Positions 13,301-25,753 of a stretch of DNA of 64,000 nt are shown piece after piece; the stretch's first letter is position 1, and each line of letters begins with the position of its first letter. The notes beneath the pieces are model-generated. The model searched no databases. It was not told where the DNA came from and was given only the letters and a program-made list of their open reading frames with translations. A program made the translations under genes and the position numbers. Location of the stretch: the NCBI GenBank assembly GCA_020091685.1, contig CM034601.1, forward strand, positions 10,790,419-10,854,418, read 5' to 3'. The DNA comes from Lutjanus erythropterus (Eukaryota > Chordata > Actinopteri > Lutjaniformes > Lutjanidae).

Positions 13301-16300
13301 CTTACCTATCACCTGCTGAGAAATAAGGAGAGCGAGAGGCTCACTGGGAGGCACAGAAGCTGATAGGGAGAGAAAGTGAGAAGCACTGAGAGAATTGGAG
13401 ATTTGCAGGGTGAGAAACAGCGAGAGAATGAAAAGGCAATGAGGAGGAAATATCAGTTATAGTTACGGAGGGAGCCCAGGGCTTGTTCACACCCCCCTCC
13501 ATCCGCTCGCACCGGGGATGAATGGCTTGTTATATTATGCCTGCTAGCATTTCCTTTTTCAAAAGCCACCACTAGAGACACAATACCTCTTCAGCACCAC
13601 ACTCAGACCTCACACACCGCACATTGTGCTCACAATACACTAAATGTCAGCTAGTAATATATCACCATTTTAACAGTCATTCTTGTGCAGCGGTGCAGGG
13701 ACATTCAGTGTGCTCTTTGAAATCTAATGATTTAAAGGGGCAGTTCAGCTCAAAATCAATATCACATATACATATTTTCTCTCATCCCTGTCGTGCTGTT
13801 TCTCCATCTAGACTGCTTTGGTGTGAGATGCAGAGTTTTGGAGAAGTCATCTGTAGAAATGTCTTGTGGTGAAAGAAAGAAATAGTTCCTCCAAGATTAT
13901 CTTGGGTGACCAGGTCATGATTTCTGGAAAGTGACATGGCTGTTGAGTTTTTCTCTTTTTTTGAACAAAATGTTTATTTGTATTTATGCACATTTGAGTT
14001 ACGCAGCTGCTTTGTCAGGAAATAATAATGATTTGCAAAACAAAAAAAAGAACTAGTTACAACTCAGACACAAGGTTTTAACAGTAATGACATCATTTGC
14101 ATGTGAATCTCTAAAATTAAATTAAATTAAATTAAATTAAATTAACCTTAAAAGTGCCGCATAATTAAATATACCTTTTCATTAGATACCTTAAAAGCAA
14201 CAAATGCCAATTTTGATCACATTGTCACATTGACCAACCAAAGTAGGGGATTAGAGTCCATTGGTTTAAAAATAAGTTTGTCTCAAAATGAAGCTTTGCC
14301 ACCAATAAAAGGATCTGCAGCTTTAGATTAGGCTTTTCTCTTTTTCCGTAGCTACGTCAGGTATTGCTCCCATGACCTACTATAATGGGTCTAATGGTAA
14401 GTCAGTATTAAAAAATTTCAAAACTGCAGATATTTCTGTATGAGTCTCTTCCCAGTATGCCTTCAGTTTTGGACAATCCCAAAACATGTGTATGATCTCC
14501 AACCTGTTACCAAGTCCCCGCAGCACAAATTTTTCTACTTCTGTCATATTTTTACACGATAAAAGAAGTGCTAAAATACCTCATTCTTAATTTCTTAATT
14601 TCTTAGATACTACTGAGTATCGCAGCTGCGTAACTCAAATGTGCATAAATACAAATAAACATTTTGTTCAAAAAAGAGAGAAAAACTCAACAGCCATGTC
14701 ACTTTCCAGAAATCGTGACCCGGTCACCCAAAATAATCTTGGAGGAACTATTTCTTTCTTTCACCACATGACATTTCTACAACTGACTTCTCCAAAACTC
14801 TGCATCTCACACCAAAACTATCTAGATAGAAAAAATAGCACTACACATAAAAAATAGCACTTTAAGATGGATCTACAGTATACTGACAAAACTGTGGAAG
14901 AGAGCACAAATTGAAAGCAATAATAGAGCCACAAGCTATCATCAGTATTGGCAGTTTAACTTGTGCAGATCAAAAATGTTGAATATTTTATGTTTGATGT
15001 CTGCAGCTGGACCTCTGGTATGTTATCCTGAACGGGGCCGTGGAGATCAGCCACCCGGAGGGAAGAGTGGAGACTCTTTGCATGGGAAACAGTTTCGGCA
15101 TCTCACCCTCGCTGGATAAGCAGTACATGAACGGAGAAGTTCGCACCAAGGGGGACGACTGCCAGGTAAACAGGAGTGATAAAGACTTCTGCTGGGTTTT
15201 TAAAATGGAGACGCCCGCTCAGTCGTCCGCAAAAAAGTAGTGACCTAGGGTATCGTGCTCATACCCTCCCCCTACTGAAAATATGCCCTTAGCATAAAAC
15301 ACCTGCTTAGAATGGAGGTTGTGTCAACAGTATCAAAACAGAAAAATAAAGTGTCTTAATGATATAAAAAGTGACAGATCTCTGAAATACATTACCTGAA
15401 GATTCAGTAGGGTTTTTGTATTTGTATCAGGTAGTGGTTCATTTCTCAAATGTGTTTACAAATAGCCTTGCAGTCTTGCAGTCTTGATATAGTGCTGGGA
15501 TGTGATGTTAACGACTAGACAAAGGTAAAACGAGCCCAGCATGTACTTGCGGTAACCCCTGTGCACACTGCCCAGTTCCTCCACTGCACACATCATTTCC
15601 TGTCTTCAGATACAGAGGAACTTGCGAGGCTTAGCGAGCCAAATGCAGACATTAATGACTTGGTCAAGAGAAGCGCAGCTCTGACAGCTCTGTCGGGTAG
15701 TGGCAAGTCAGGCCTGGCACTTTCCGTTCAGTTTGATATAATGGGAAGTTAGTTTAGCTGCAGTGTCAGAACTGAAGTGAAGGATGCTTCTAGGAAATGG
15801 CTACTTGAGAGGATTTCTGGACCACCATAGGTACTTATTTAATTGAGTTTAGTTAGAGAAAGTGTTGTTGGATCTTTCTTCCCTCCCATGCCTCTCCCTG
15901 CCCGCCGTCATGCTTCCTCTGTGCTGTTGTTTGAGTACCCAACTGTGGTGCAGAGCAGCGTGCTGCTGTACTACAAGTTCACCCGCTGTCCCCATGTCGT
16001 CCTCGACCAGTTCGTCTGCATCGCCCAGGAGGACTACTGGCGTATCCTCAACCATGTGGAGAAGAACACACACAAGGTGGAAGAGGAGGGGGAGATCGTG
16101 ATGGTGAAGGAGCACCGAGAGCTGGACCGCAGCGGGACCAGGAAGGGACACATTGTTATCAAGGTTAGTGATTTGAAATGTTAAAGTGATGTGTTGGTAG
16201 ATTTTAACCTCTTCTACTCCACTCCTCCACACTTTGAACTTATTTCTGTCATTCTCAAGGGGGGAGAGGAGATTCAAGGGGGCATCAACAGGCCAACAGT

Positions 16301-18008
16301 ATATGTCACATAGAGTCATTTTAGATGTTTTAGATGCAGATCAGCAGTGTGTGTCAACTTTTTCTTGCCATAAATCTGTGAAAAACGTAGGTGCTTATTC
16401 AGATTTTGAAAATTAAGAGTGTATAAGGGCTTGGAACATTATGACGGAAGTATATGATGGCGGTTCCAACATTGTAGCTGTTTCTGACCACATGATAAAA
16501 ATGGTCAAACCACAGAAAAAGAAGATTCATGAGGCTTTGATTATTCTAGTAGTCACTATAGGTCAGGTTTTAATAAAATGGTCTCACTATATAAAACGAT
16601 TGCTGTGGAGACTAACATCATCACCGATATGATTACAATTGGGCTCATGGAATCTACAAGAATTATGTATTATGTAATTCCAGTACTGTTTACAGTAGAA
16701 AAACCCAGTATGTAGGAACATACCATATTTAGAACAGGTGAAAATAACACATCAATCCTGCATCCAAAAAACCCCCCAAACAATAGAAGAAGAAAGGAAA
16801 GAAAGAAGAAAACAGAGAAAATGAGGCACAGCATTTGCATAATACAATAAGATTTGTGAGTTGCTGTTTTAGTGCCCCCTCTAGCACTTGTGTGTGATGC
16901 ACGTGCACATAGCTGCTGTTCCAGTTTTTAAAGAACCAGAGTTCAACCAGGGTTTGAGAAAGCGTTTTGCTGTTCTGAAGTGTCCACTGAAATTCTGCTA
17001 GTCCCGAAGGTTTTTTTGTTCTTTATCAGAGCTGGACCTCTGACCAAGATCAACATTAAAAGACAGTATTAGTATCTCTGCAAAAATTTGAATCCACTGT
17101 GGATGGAAAAGTAGAGGTTTAGATTTGTCTAGGGATCAATCGGAAGGTGAAATTTGTTTGATGTTTCACCCAGAGCTCAACCTTTGTGAACTGACTCCAT
17201 GTAGAAATACATTTGATCTTTTTCAAGGAAGGTTTAGCGTACAAGGTTAAGCTAATGAGCATGTTTAATCTGACCCTAAGCTTGGGTTAACACGTCAAAA
17301 ATCTTAAATCTGAAAGTCAAGATGTCACCCTGTTTTTTTTACATTATTATGTATCAAATTCAGTAAAATGCGTTGGACTGATTGGAGTACCAGCTCATTA
17401 TGAATCGACCATGCCCTCACATACAGTATCTTGCAGAAACATCAATGCAGCTGCCTGGTGCTGCTCTTTGTTGATTGTTCAGAGGCACCGTTAGCACTAT
17501 TAGTGTTTGCTGGAGCATTTTCTTGTACGCTACATTGCAAAGCGCTCCAAGGCCTTTTGATCCTTCTCCTGAGTCCTCCAGAGGCAGCCAGGTATTGATC
17601 GGATAATGGGCCTGAATGATTCTCTTGGCCACGGCTCCGAGGATGGCTTGTTGGCTCCAAAAACACATCCAGTCGAGATGAGTCAATTCACAAGTGTTAG
17701 CATTTCCGCTTCTGTTTTTGGCTTTGTTCTTTCTTGTGTCAGACAAAAGTGGATGCTTTTCTAGTTTCGGTTCCCTGTCAAATGAATCGTTTCCCCCAGA
17801 AACCTCCACTCTGAAAACATTAACAAACTCACTGAAACCAGAGGAGGTGGGTTTATGTGTCTTGGACATTGTATGTCAGCTGCTGTGATAAATACAAATG
17901 AAAAGATGTAGAGAGAGAAATAAAACATTTTGATCCAAATAACACATTTAGATTCAGAAAAGGTGTGACCTCAGCAACAAAACATTGAGTGTGCTCTTGT
18001 AAACATGC

Positions 18009-18039
<31 letters not shown>

Positions 18040-21000
18040 CTGTCTGTCTTTATTTTATTGATAGGTGACTGGTAGCTCAGTCCAGTAGTTGCATCTTTAT
18101 AGCTTATGTCCTTGTCACTTTTATGATTAATGCTGACATAATTTATTCAAATTTGTATGTGCATGTGCTCTTGTGCCGCATGCTTCACTGTGTGTCTGTC
18201 TGTATAGATTATATGTGCCCTCGTGTCCCTTCAGCTGTCTTACACATCGGCAGCCGAGGCCGGAGCCATTATATTTTTGGTTGTCCATCTGTCCATGTGT
18301 CTCATTCTCGTTAACAGGATATCTTATGAATGCTTTGAAGGGATTTCTTTAAACTTGACAAACATGTCCACCTGGACTCAACAATGAATTGATTAGATTT
18401 TGGTGGCCAAATGTCAGAGTTCAGGGTCACTGAACCTGACCTGAAATCAATCCATCCCATTCTTGTGAACATGATAGCTTAAGAACAGCTTAAAAGAATT
18501 TCTTCAAATTTAGTACGAACATCCACTTGGACTCGTGCATTAACTGATTAGATGTTGGTGGTCAAAGGTCAAGTTCACTGTGACTTCATGTCTGTCCCAT
18601 TTTCATGGACACGGTATCTTAGAAAAGCTTGAAGGGAATTTCAGCACCTCTGGCACAAACATCCATTCAGACTTAAGAATGAACTGATTGGATTTTGGTC
18701 TTTGAATGTCAAAGTTCAAGGTCACTGTGACCTCACGTTCTTCTCATTCTTGTGAACATGATATCTCAAGAACACCTTGAGGGAATTTCTTCATATTAGA
18801 TTAGATTAGAGTTGTGGTGAAATGTGGTGAAAGGTTAGAGTTAAAGGTCAGTGCGACCTCACGTCCATCCATTCTCCTGAACACAGTATCTCAGGAACAC
18901 GTGGAGGGTCTGTCATTACATCTGGCACAAACATCCACTCGGACTCCTTGATTAATTTAATAGATTTTAGGAGTCAAAGGTCATGGTGACCTCATGGTGT
19001 TTTTGGTGATAACTCAAGATTCACACACCATGACAAAATTTTACACAAATATCTAATAGGATAAAATGATGAGATGATGATGAAGATAACAGTCAACATT
19101 ACTGGACATTATAATGTTTATCTCTCTATCAGTCCTCTGTGCTCCTCTGTAAAAATAGTCTGAGTGAAGACAGCGTGTTTATCACTGGAAATTATTCACT
19201 GGGATCACATGTAATTATAGTGATAAAAATACACTTACAGACATTGATGTAAACTGGAACTTGTCTGGTGGATGGAGGCATATAACCCTGAGGCCTCTGT
19301 GTATCCTTATGCATGTGTATATTTGTCAACCCAGGGCACCCCAGAGCGTCTGATCATGCACCTGGTGGAGGAACCGTCAGTGGTGGACCCCACCTATATC
19401 GAAGACTTCCTGCTGACCTACAGGACCTTCCTGTCAAATCCCATGGAGGTCGGAAAGAAGCTGCTGGAGTGGTTCCAGGTGGACAGCCTCCGGGATACGG
19501 TGAGTCTGTGTGCGTGTGGTTGAATGGTCTTTGGTAGTTTTCGGGTACGTGGTTAAGATTATTAGAGGGAATGCACTGATATCACTTTCCCGCTTGAACA
19601 CGCCCCTCAGTCAGTGGCAAAACATCCCGCAACATGGCTGCCTTTACTACAGGAGACTGCAAAAGCGTAAAACAGCAGATCATCTGCGTAAATTAAGGCA
19701 GTTGATTGACTGCACCAGCTGATTTTGCTGTTTTGCCTCTTTCCTGTCAATACAGTTTATAGACACCAGTGTCTATGTCGAGATTCTGAAATCTAATTCG
19801 GCAACGTCAAGTGAAACACTGCGCAGATAATCAGTAATGGTCATGAACCAGTGGAAAAATGGGTTATTTATGACTACAGTTTGATAAATTAGACAAGAAA
19901 CTCAACATATAATGTTACACATTGCTTGTATGTTGCTATAGACGTAGCTGTCCCAGTGTCCTAAGATGTGTGAAGTGCCAACAAATATTATAGCATATAA
20001 CAAATGTAATGTCCCAGTGACTCCCTGTTCTAAAATTAGTCCAATGACTAAGCCTGTATGAACTTCTAATAAATTATTTTGTGAAATAAACAGTTGTTTT
20101 TTTCTGTATTTAGGCCTATTTCAAATAAAATCCATTTCATTCATCTGTTTCAAGTAAAATTATTCTAGAATTAAAATCTTTGTTTTGTTTTGCTGCCCTG
20201 GCATTTTGCCTTCATGGCCTAAAAAAAACCTGACAACATGAAAGGCCAGTTGGCCTTGTTCCTAAAATGATGAAATTCCAGGCCAGTACTTGACACAAAG
20301 TGGCAACCACAAATTCACGTTTCAGTGTCGAGATTTCACTTGTTTCTGTGAATCATTTGCTTTTCTCCTCTTTAGTTTTTGTTGTAAAAAAAAAAAAAAA
20401 AAAAGATTTCTTTGATTTCTTGTTGAATCTGTTTGTACAGTCAATCACACAACAGCTCTTTGCCATTTTTGATGTTTTTTTGTGTTTTTGATGCATTCAA
20501 GTGCCGCCACTCAGTGGTGTAACCGCAGGGAATTCTGCTGGGATGTTATGTACATACCCTCTATAAAGCAAAAGTTTGGAAAGTTTGTGCGTGTGGACCA
20601 GCAGAATTTGTATGTGTGTGTGTAGTTTTGAGTTTGTGTGTGTTGTGTGAAAGAGCAGACATGAAAGGTCAAGTGTGTCAGTCTGCTCTGGATGAGAATG
20701 GGTGCAGGGTAGTAGTGAAGCGTACGCATACTAAGTTAAAAGTGTATATACTCATACATTATGTACCATTTTATGTGTGCAGAAATAAATGATGGTCTTC
20801 ATGCTCCTATCAGCTCCCCTAATGTTTTGTATTCATGCGTGTTGATGGAAATCCGCGTGTTGTGGCGCTCACATGCCGATCAATACAAGTTCAGCCAGCT
20901 CAGCTGTCCTTGAGCACAGCAGCGATTTGTTCATGCCACTGACACTCCCATTGTCCATAACTGCTTTAACCAAAGATTAGTCTTGTACTGTCAATACTCT

Positions 21001-24000
21001 TTATGCGGTTGTCATTCAGGTTTATAATCTTCAGCTCCGTTAAACAGGATCTAATCCTGCACAGAACGAGCTGAAAGCAGAGAAAGTAACAGACAGTGGA
21101 AAGAGAGGAGGAGAGATGGAGTGAAAAATGAAGGAGAGAGAAGAAAGTGGGCATTGATTGATGCTCTGTGTTGATTTATCGGTCGCTGCTCTGACCTTTT
21201 GCAAAGGTTGGAACAATGTTACCACCAGTGTAAATTTGCAGAAATAATTGTTACTGAATGCCCTTTGCTTTAGGTTTTTCTTCTAATTAATGTGGAACAA
21301 AACTAAGCAGTCAAACAGTGGTTAAATGCTTTTTTCTGCAGCCATGCACATTGTCATTATTTAGCCTCCCTGCTGTTTCCCATGTTTTATTAGCTACTAT
21401 TTTTTCCCCCAGAATATAAAGTCAAATAGAACTATAATTGGACTACAAAAACATAAATCTGGCCATCGGCGCTGCGTTTTGTTAAAGCAGTAGTTTGACA
21501 CCAATTAAAGTTATTTATACTGATTTAACCATTAAATATAAATGAGAAATATTTAACATGGGCAGTTTTGACAGCATGGTAGCATAATGTATAAGGAAGA
21601 CTACAGTTAAAGCGCTCATGTTGCCAAGAATTAGCCTGCTAAGGTCTCCCTGAGGAAACAACCAGCTCCAGAGGTCCTGCAGAGTATTTAAATATGATCT
21701 CTGAAACAACCTATTGAAGGTTCGTGCACATAGGACTGACTTAGTCCTACAGGCACTATCAGTACCACTTATATGAAACAAACATGGGAAAAGGAAACCA
21801 ACACTTTATCCAAATATTGTGAACTTCAGTTGAGGATATCTAGATCAGCCTCATGGAGAGTCTCAGTAGATATTTCATCACACCTGTTCAGATGTGTCAT
21901 CATTCATCATCATAGTTGAGGCAAACTCCTTTTTGGATGTTTGCACTCAACAACTATAAATATGTATTCAAACAAAATACTTGCTTGGTATTCTGAGTGT
22001 AGCTGCTAGAAAAGCAGTTACATGGAAATGGCTTAAGCCAGAAACCTTCATTTATGAATTTTTTAGAATGGAAAGAATCACCTTCTCCATGAGGCTTATG
22101 GGAAAATACAATTTGGAAGAAGTGAAAAATCTAACTTCCCCAAAACATCCTTCTTTGGTTTACATTTGTTAATGTAATTTATGTATGCATACATATTTTT
22201 TTGTTAATGCAATGAAAAAAACACAGCATTTTCTATAATCATACAGTAAAATGCTGGAAAGTTGAAGTTGATGCAGGAACAAATTTCCTGTCAAAGTAGC
22301 TCATACTCAAATAGCGCAAGAAATGAAAATGTTGTTACAGGAAGTGCCTTTAAAGAAGTGAACATTTTGTGTGTGCACTGAATAAAGCTCTCATTGTGTC
22401 TTGTAGGTAACGAGAATAGTGCTGCTGTGGGTCAACAACCACTTCAATGACTTTGAGGGCGACCCGGCCATGACACACTTCCTGGAGGACTTTGAGAAGC
22501 ATCTAGAAGTGACAGTAAGATCACACATCAATCCAAATTTAGTTTTTACTTCATTGCGTCTGAGCTGTAATTCAGTTTGTCTTTTATTTTGTCACTTTTT
22601 ACTCACTTCAATTAGAGTCCCCAGAGATATAACTGCAGCTCATGTCTTGTCAGATAATAGCTCAGATCAAACGATTATTGTGTTATCATTTATATCCTCA
22701 TATAAAAACAGCTTGCTTCAAGTCAGCTCTAAGCATTTTGCACATAATTACATTCGCAAGTTGTTTTTCCATGCAAATCCACATCACACACCTTAGGAAA
22801 CAAAAAGCTAATTTAAATGCTAGACTGCTCAGGCTCATCATTTTCCCATTTTTCACTCCTTGTCAGAAAATGAAGGGCCATTTGCGGCTGCTCAACATAG
22901 CGTGTGCAGCCAAGGCGAAGTGGAGACAGATCACTCTGCAGAAGGCGTCCAGGGAGTCGCCGCTCTACTTCAGTGTGCAAGGCGGCAGCGAGCGAGGATT
23001 CGGCATCTTTGTTGAGTCTGTGGAAGCAGGGAGCAAAGCTGCAGAGGCCGGACTCAAACGGGGAGATCAGGTGAGTGGACACAATCGAACATCAAGTGAT
23101 GAAATACAGATGCTAGATACTAGATACAGTAAATGATGAAAATGGCTACTATTTTACAGCTAACAATCTTTGTCTTTAAGCATTTACACAGAACATGTAT
23201 GGCTTTAGAAGCCAGAGTATCGCTACATTGCAATCTTAGCAAGTAGTATGTTATTCATGTATGTCCCTGGATGTGAATTAGTCACTAATTAGATGTTTTA
23301 AAAATTATCAGGGCATTTAATCACATCCCATCACATCACATGGTGGGATAAAATATGATAAAATACAATAGCAAGGCTGGATATATATTGCAGATATTTG
23401 AGAGTTTCACAGAGAGCAATGCTCTATTTTTCAAGAACACCCTAATCACATTCTCATAGTTACACATTCACACCTGGAAGCTGCCCTGACAGTCAGGAAA
23501 TTCTACCGGCAACCTACCGGTCAAAAGCTTGCTTCTCAAACATTTACCTAATTACCTTTCTGACTAGCGAGAAGACGAATTTAAATGCTATTGAGGATAT
23601 CTGCAATGTATTTACACATAGCAGTGTGAGAGGAGTGCTTAAATGTTTAAATGGCCAGCTGTATTCTTGTGCTATCTTCCCAACAGGAGTGCAGATTTTT
23701 TTGACCACTTCATATGTGAGGTTTTAACTTGTAGAGTCTCATGATCAGCAGTGCTGTGGTGACATGGTCAGCAGTCTTATTTTTAACTTGACAGTGTGGT
23801 TGGACTGAGTTCACAAAATCTGTGCACAGATATGATATAAATGACAAAGTGAAAACACATTTAAATATATTTACAAATCTGTTAATCCTGAAATATTTTG
23901 CAAATGTATTTAATTACTTTATAATTTATATTATACCTTATAATATCACTCCGAATTGACTCAAGAATTGTGTTTACTTGATCAGTCTTGGCTTTGTGAT

Positions 24001-25672
24001 GTCGCCATTTGTGCCAGTTTTTGGATGGAAGACGTCATTTAAAACAGCACACACCTGCCTGTTGCCTCTATATACTGTAGAGTTACATTTAGAAGAAAAA
24101 AAAACAAAAGTAAAAAAATGGATAGACCTCAGGGAGAGACTTGTGGGCATCATGATTGTTAAGAGAAAGATACTGAGAAGCAGTTTGGATTCAGAGCTCT
24201 CGGATAAGAAGAGCTTTTATCAGGGAGGTGAACGAGAACTTAGAGACCACTAGAGAGAGGAGGGCCCTCCACGTTTCAACCATCTCTGCAGCAGCTCATC
24301 AGCCATGTTTTTATGGTGGAGTGGCCAAATGGAAGCCACTCATGAGTCTGGACTTCACCGAACAACGCTTCTGTGAAGGACTGCCTGATAAAAGGTTGTC
24401 TGGTCTGATGAGACAAAAACGTGACGCTATAAACTCTATAAAGTCCAGGCATCCTTCATCGTCTGGTTATCGTGAGGCATAACGTTGATGGCATCACATG
24501 ATGTTTTTCAGCAACAGGACCTTGGGGACTGCTTAGTGTTTAGGAAATGGAAAAAGGAACCAGACACAGTAAAGGGAGGTCCACTGGGCGCCCCAGTAGC
24601 TCAGCTGGTAGAGCGTGCAGCCCATGCACAGAGGCTATCAGTCATCAGTGGCCATGGGTTTGATTTCCACCTATGGCCCGTGTCTTCCTCATTCTCTCAA
24701 CCCTATTGCCTGTCTATTGCATGCTGTCCTGCCAGTAAAGGCTAAAAATGCAAAAAGAACAACTTAAAAGGGGGGGGTGAGGGGTCGGACCCTGCGTGAA
24801 CTTATTTGGTGAACATTAAGTGTTAATTTAAACTTTAATTAATGTGAAAAGGGCAAACAAATACACAAGTTACAGGCCGTAATAGAAATTTTAAAAGGAG
24901 GACACTGCAGCTGTTGGGTTGTTGTCAGAGAAGTATTTCAACTGAGCATGATTCCTTCCTTATGATTCATTAATCTCTGATGTTATATCTTGGTCATTTT
25001 GTGATTTATTACAGTGAATATATAAGAGTTTAGCTCAATAATGCGTTCCACAATGTGTGGTACAGCTTGAGAGGATCTATAAGAAACAATGGGAACAAAA
25101 TGTATATACGACTGCCAAGATTTCATCAGAGGCTACTTTTCTTCGAAGAGCCATCTTGGCCGTCCTCAAAAAGTGTTCTCCTTGGCACTTTATTTCACTG
25201 GATACATAATTAAAAAGCTCTGATGAGATCCGCTGCAATCTCAGAAGATGACCTTAAATTAAACGAGGATTGTTCTGTTTTATATGTGATTAAACATTCG
25301 TTTGAATGTGAGAGCTGATATAACTGACGTGTCAGAATTACTACTCAATGACTGTATTCTCACATTTTGTTCATATTTATTGTCTTTGGTCCAGGTGGCT
25401 TATGCAGCACATTTGCTGGCTGTTTTCTACTTAAACTAGAGATTCATCACTTCTGGAAGTGACATGAAGCAGCAGTGTTCAGTTCAAGCTTATCAGCAGT
25501 CACACTGCTCTGCACACTTCCCTTTTTGAGTCATGTAGAGAGTAACTGGGTGACCACATTGCTCACTCTTTGCATTTAGTAAACGGATTAATGCTGAGTC
25601 AAGAATGTCATGACAGGCAAAACAGAATACAGTTAACATGCTCCAGAATTCAGTCACAAATAATCTAAAAGT

Positions 25673-25753
<81 letters not shown>

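Larger units (their letters stand above)
13736..14870. mobile_element. Large inverted repeat (MITE-like) enclosing an L1 fragment
   Basis: The left arm (about 13787-14007) and the right arm (about 14632-14857) are inverted copies of about 220 bp, more than 90% identical by eye. Shared strings include tttggtgtgagatgcagagt and agtgacatggctgttgagtt. The outer left edge starts aaaggggcagttcagctc, similar to the element at 47879. Between the arms are (AAATT)n and an antisense L1 remnant. The intron RNA could fold into a long duplex. Confidence 0.75.
11208..15006. other. Intron w3-w4 (3.8 kb)
   Basis: It contains a short MITE (11316-11600), an ATAATGCATTATAA-type repeat (about 12735-13165), and a large inverted repeat enclosing an L1 fragment and an AAATT microsatellite (13736-14870). 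Between 11600 and 12730 nothing identifiable was seen. Confidence 0.6.
16164..19334. other. Intron w5-w6 (3.2 kb)
   Basis: It contains a non-repetitive stretch open on both strands (about 17420-17870), a TG microsatellite (18009-18035) and a satellite-like array (about 18240-19080). Nothing identifiable was seen between 16164 and 17400. Confidence 0.6.
19500..22406. other. Intron w6-w7 (2.9 kb)
   Basis: It holds a poly-A run (20384-20404) and a sense L1-like LINE remnant (21960-22172). The rest is AT-rich with no recognisable element. Confidence 0.6.

Noticed and set aside
15849-16319. 156-codon minus-strand frame
   Set aside because: It is antisense to exon w5, whose homology and splice sites are clear.
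24586-24680. tRNA gene
   Set aside because: A and B boxes are present, but the arms do not fold into a tRNA and the sequence continues into a SINE body and tail. The same holds for 32105-32187.
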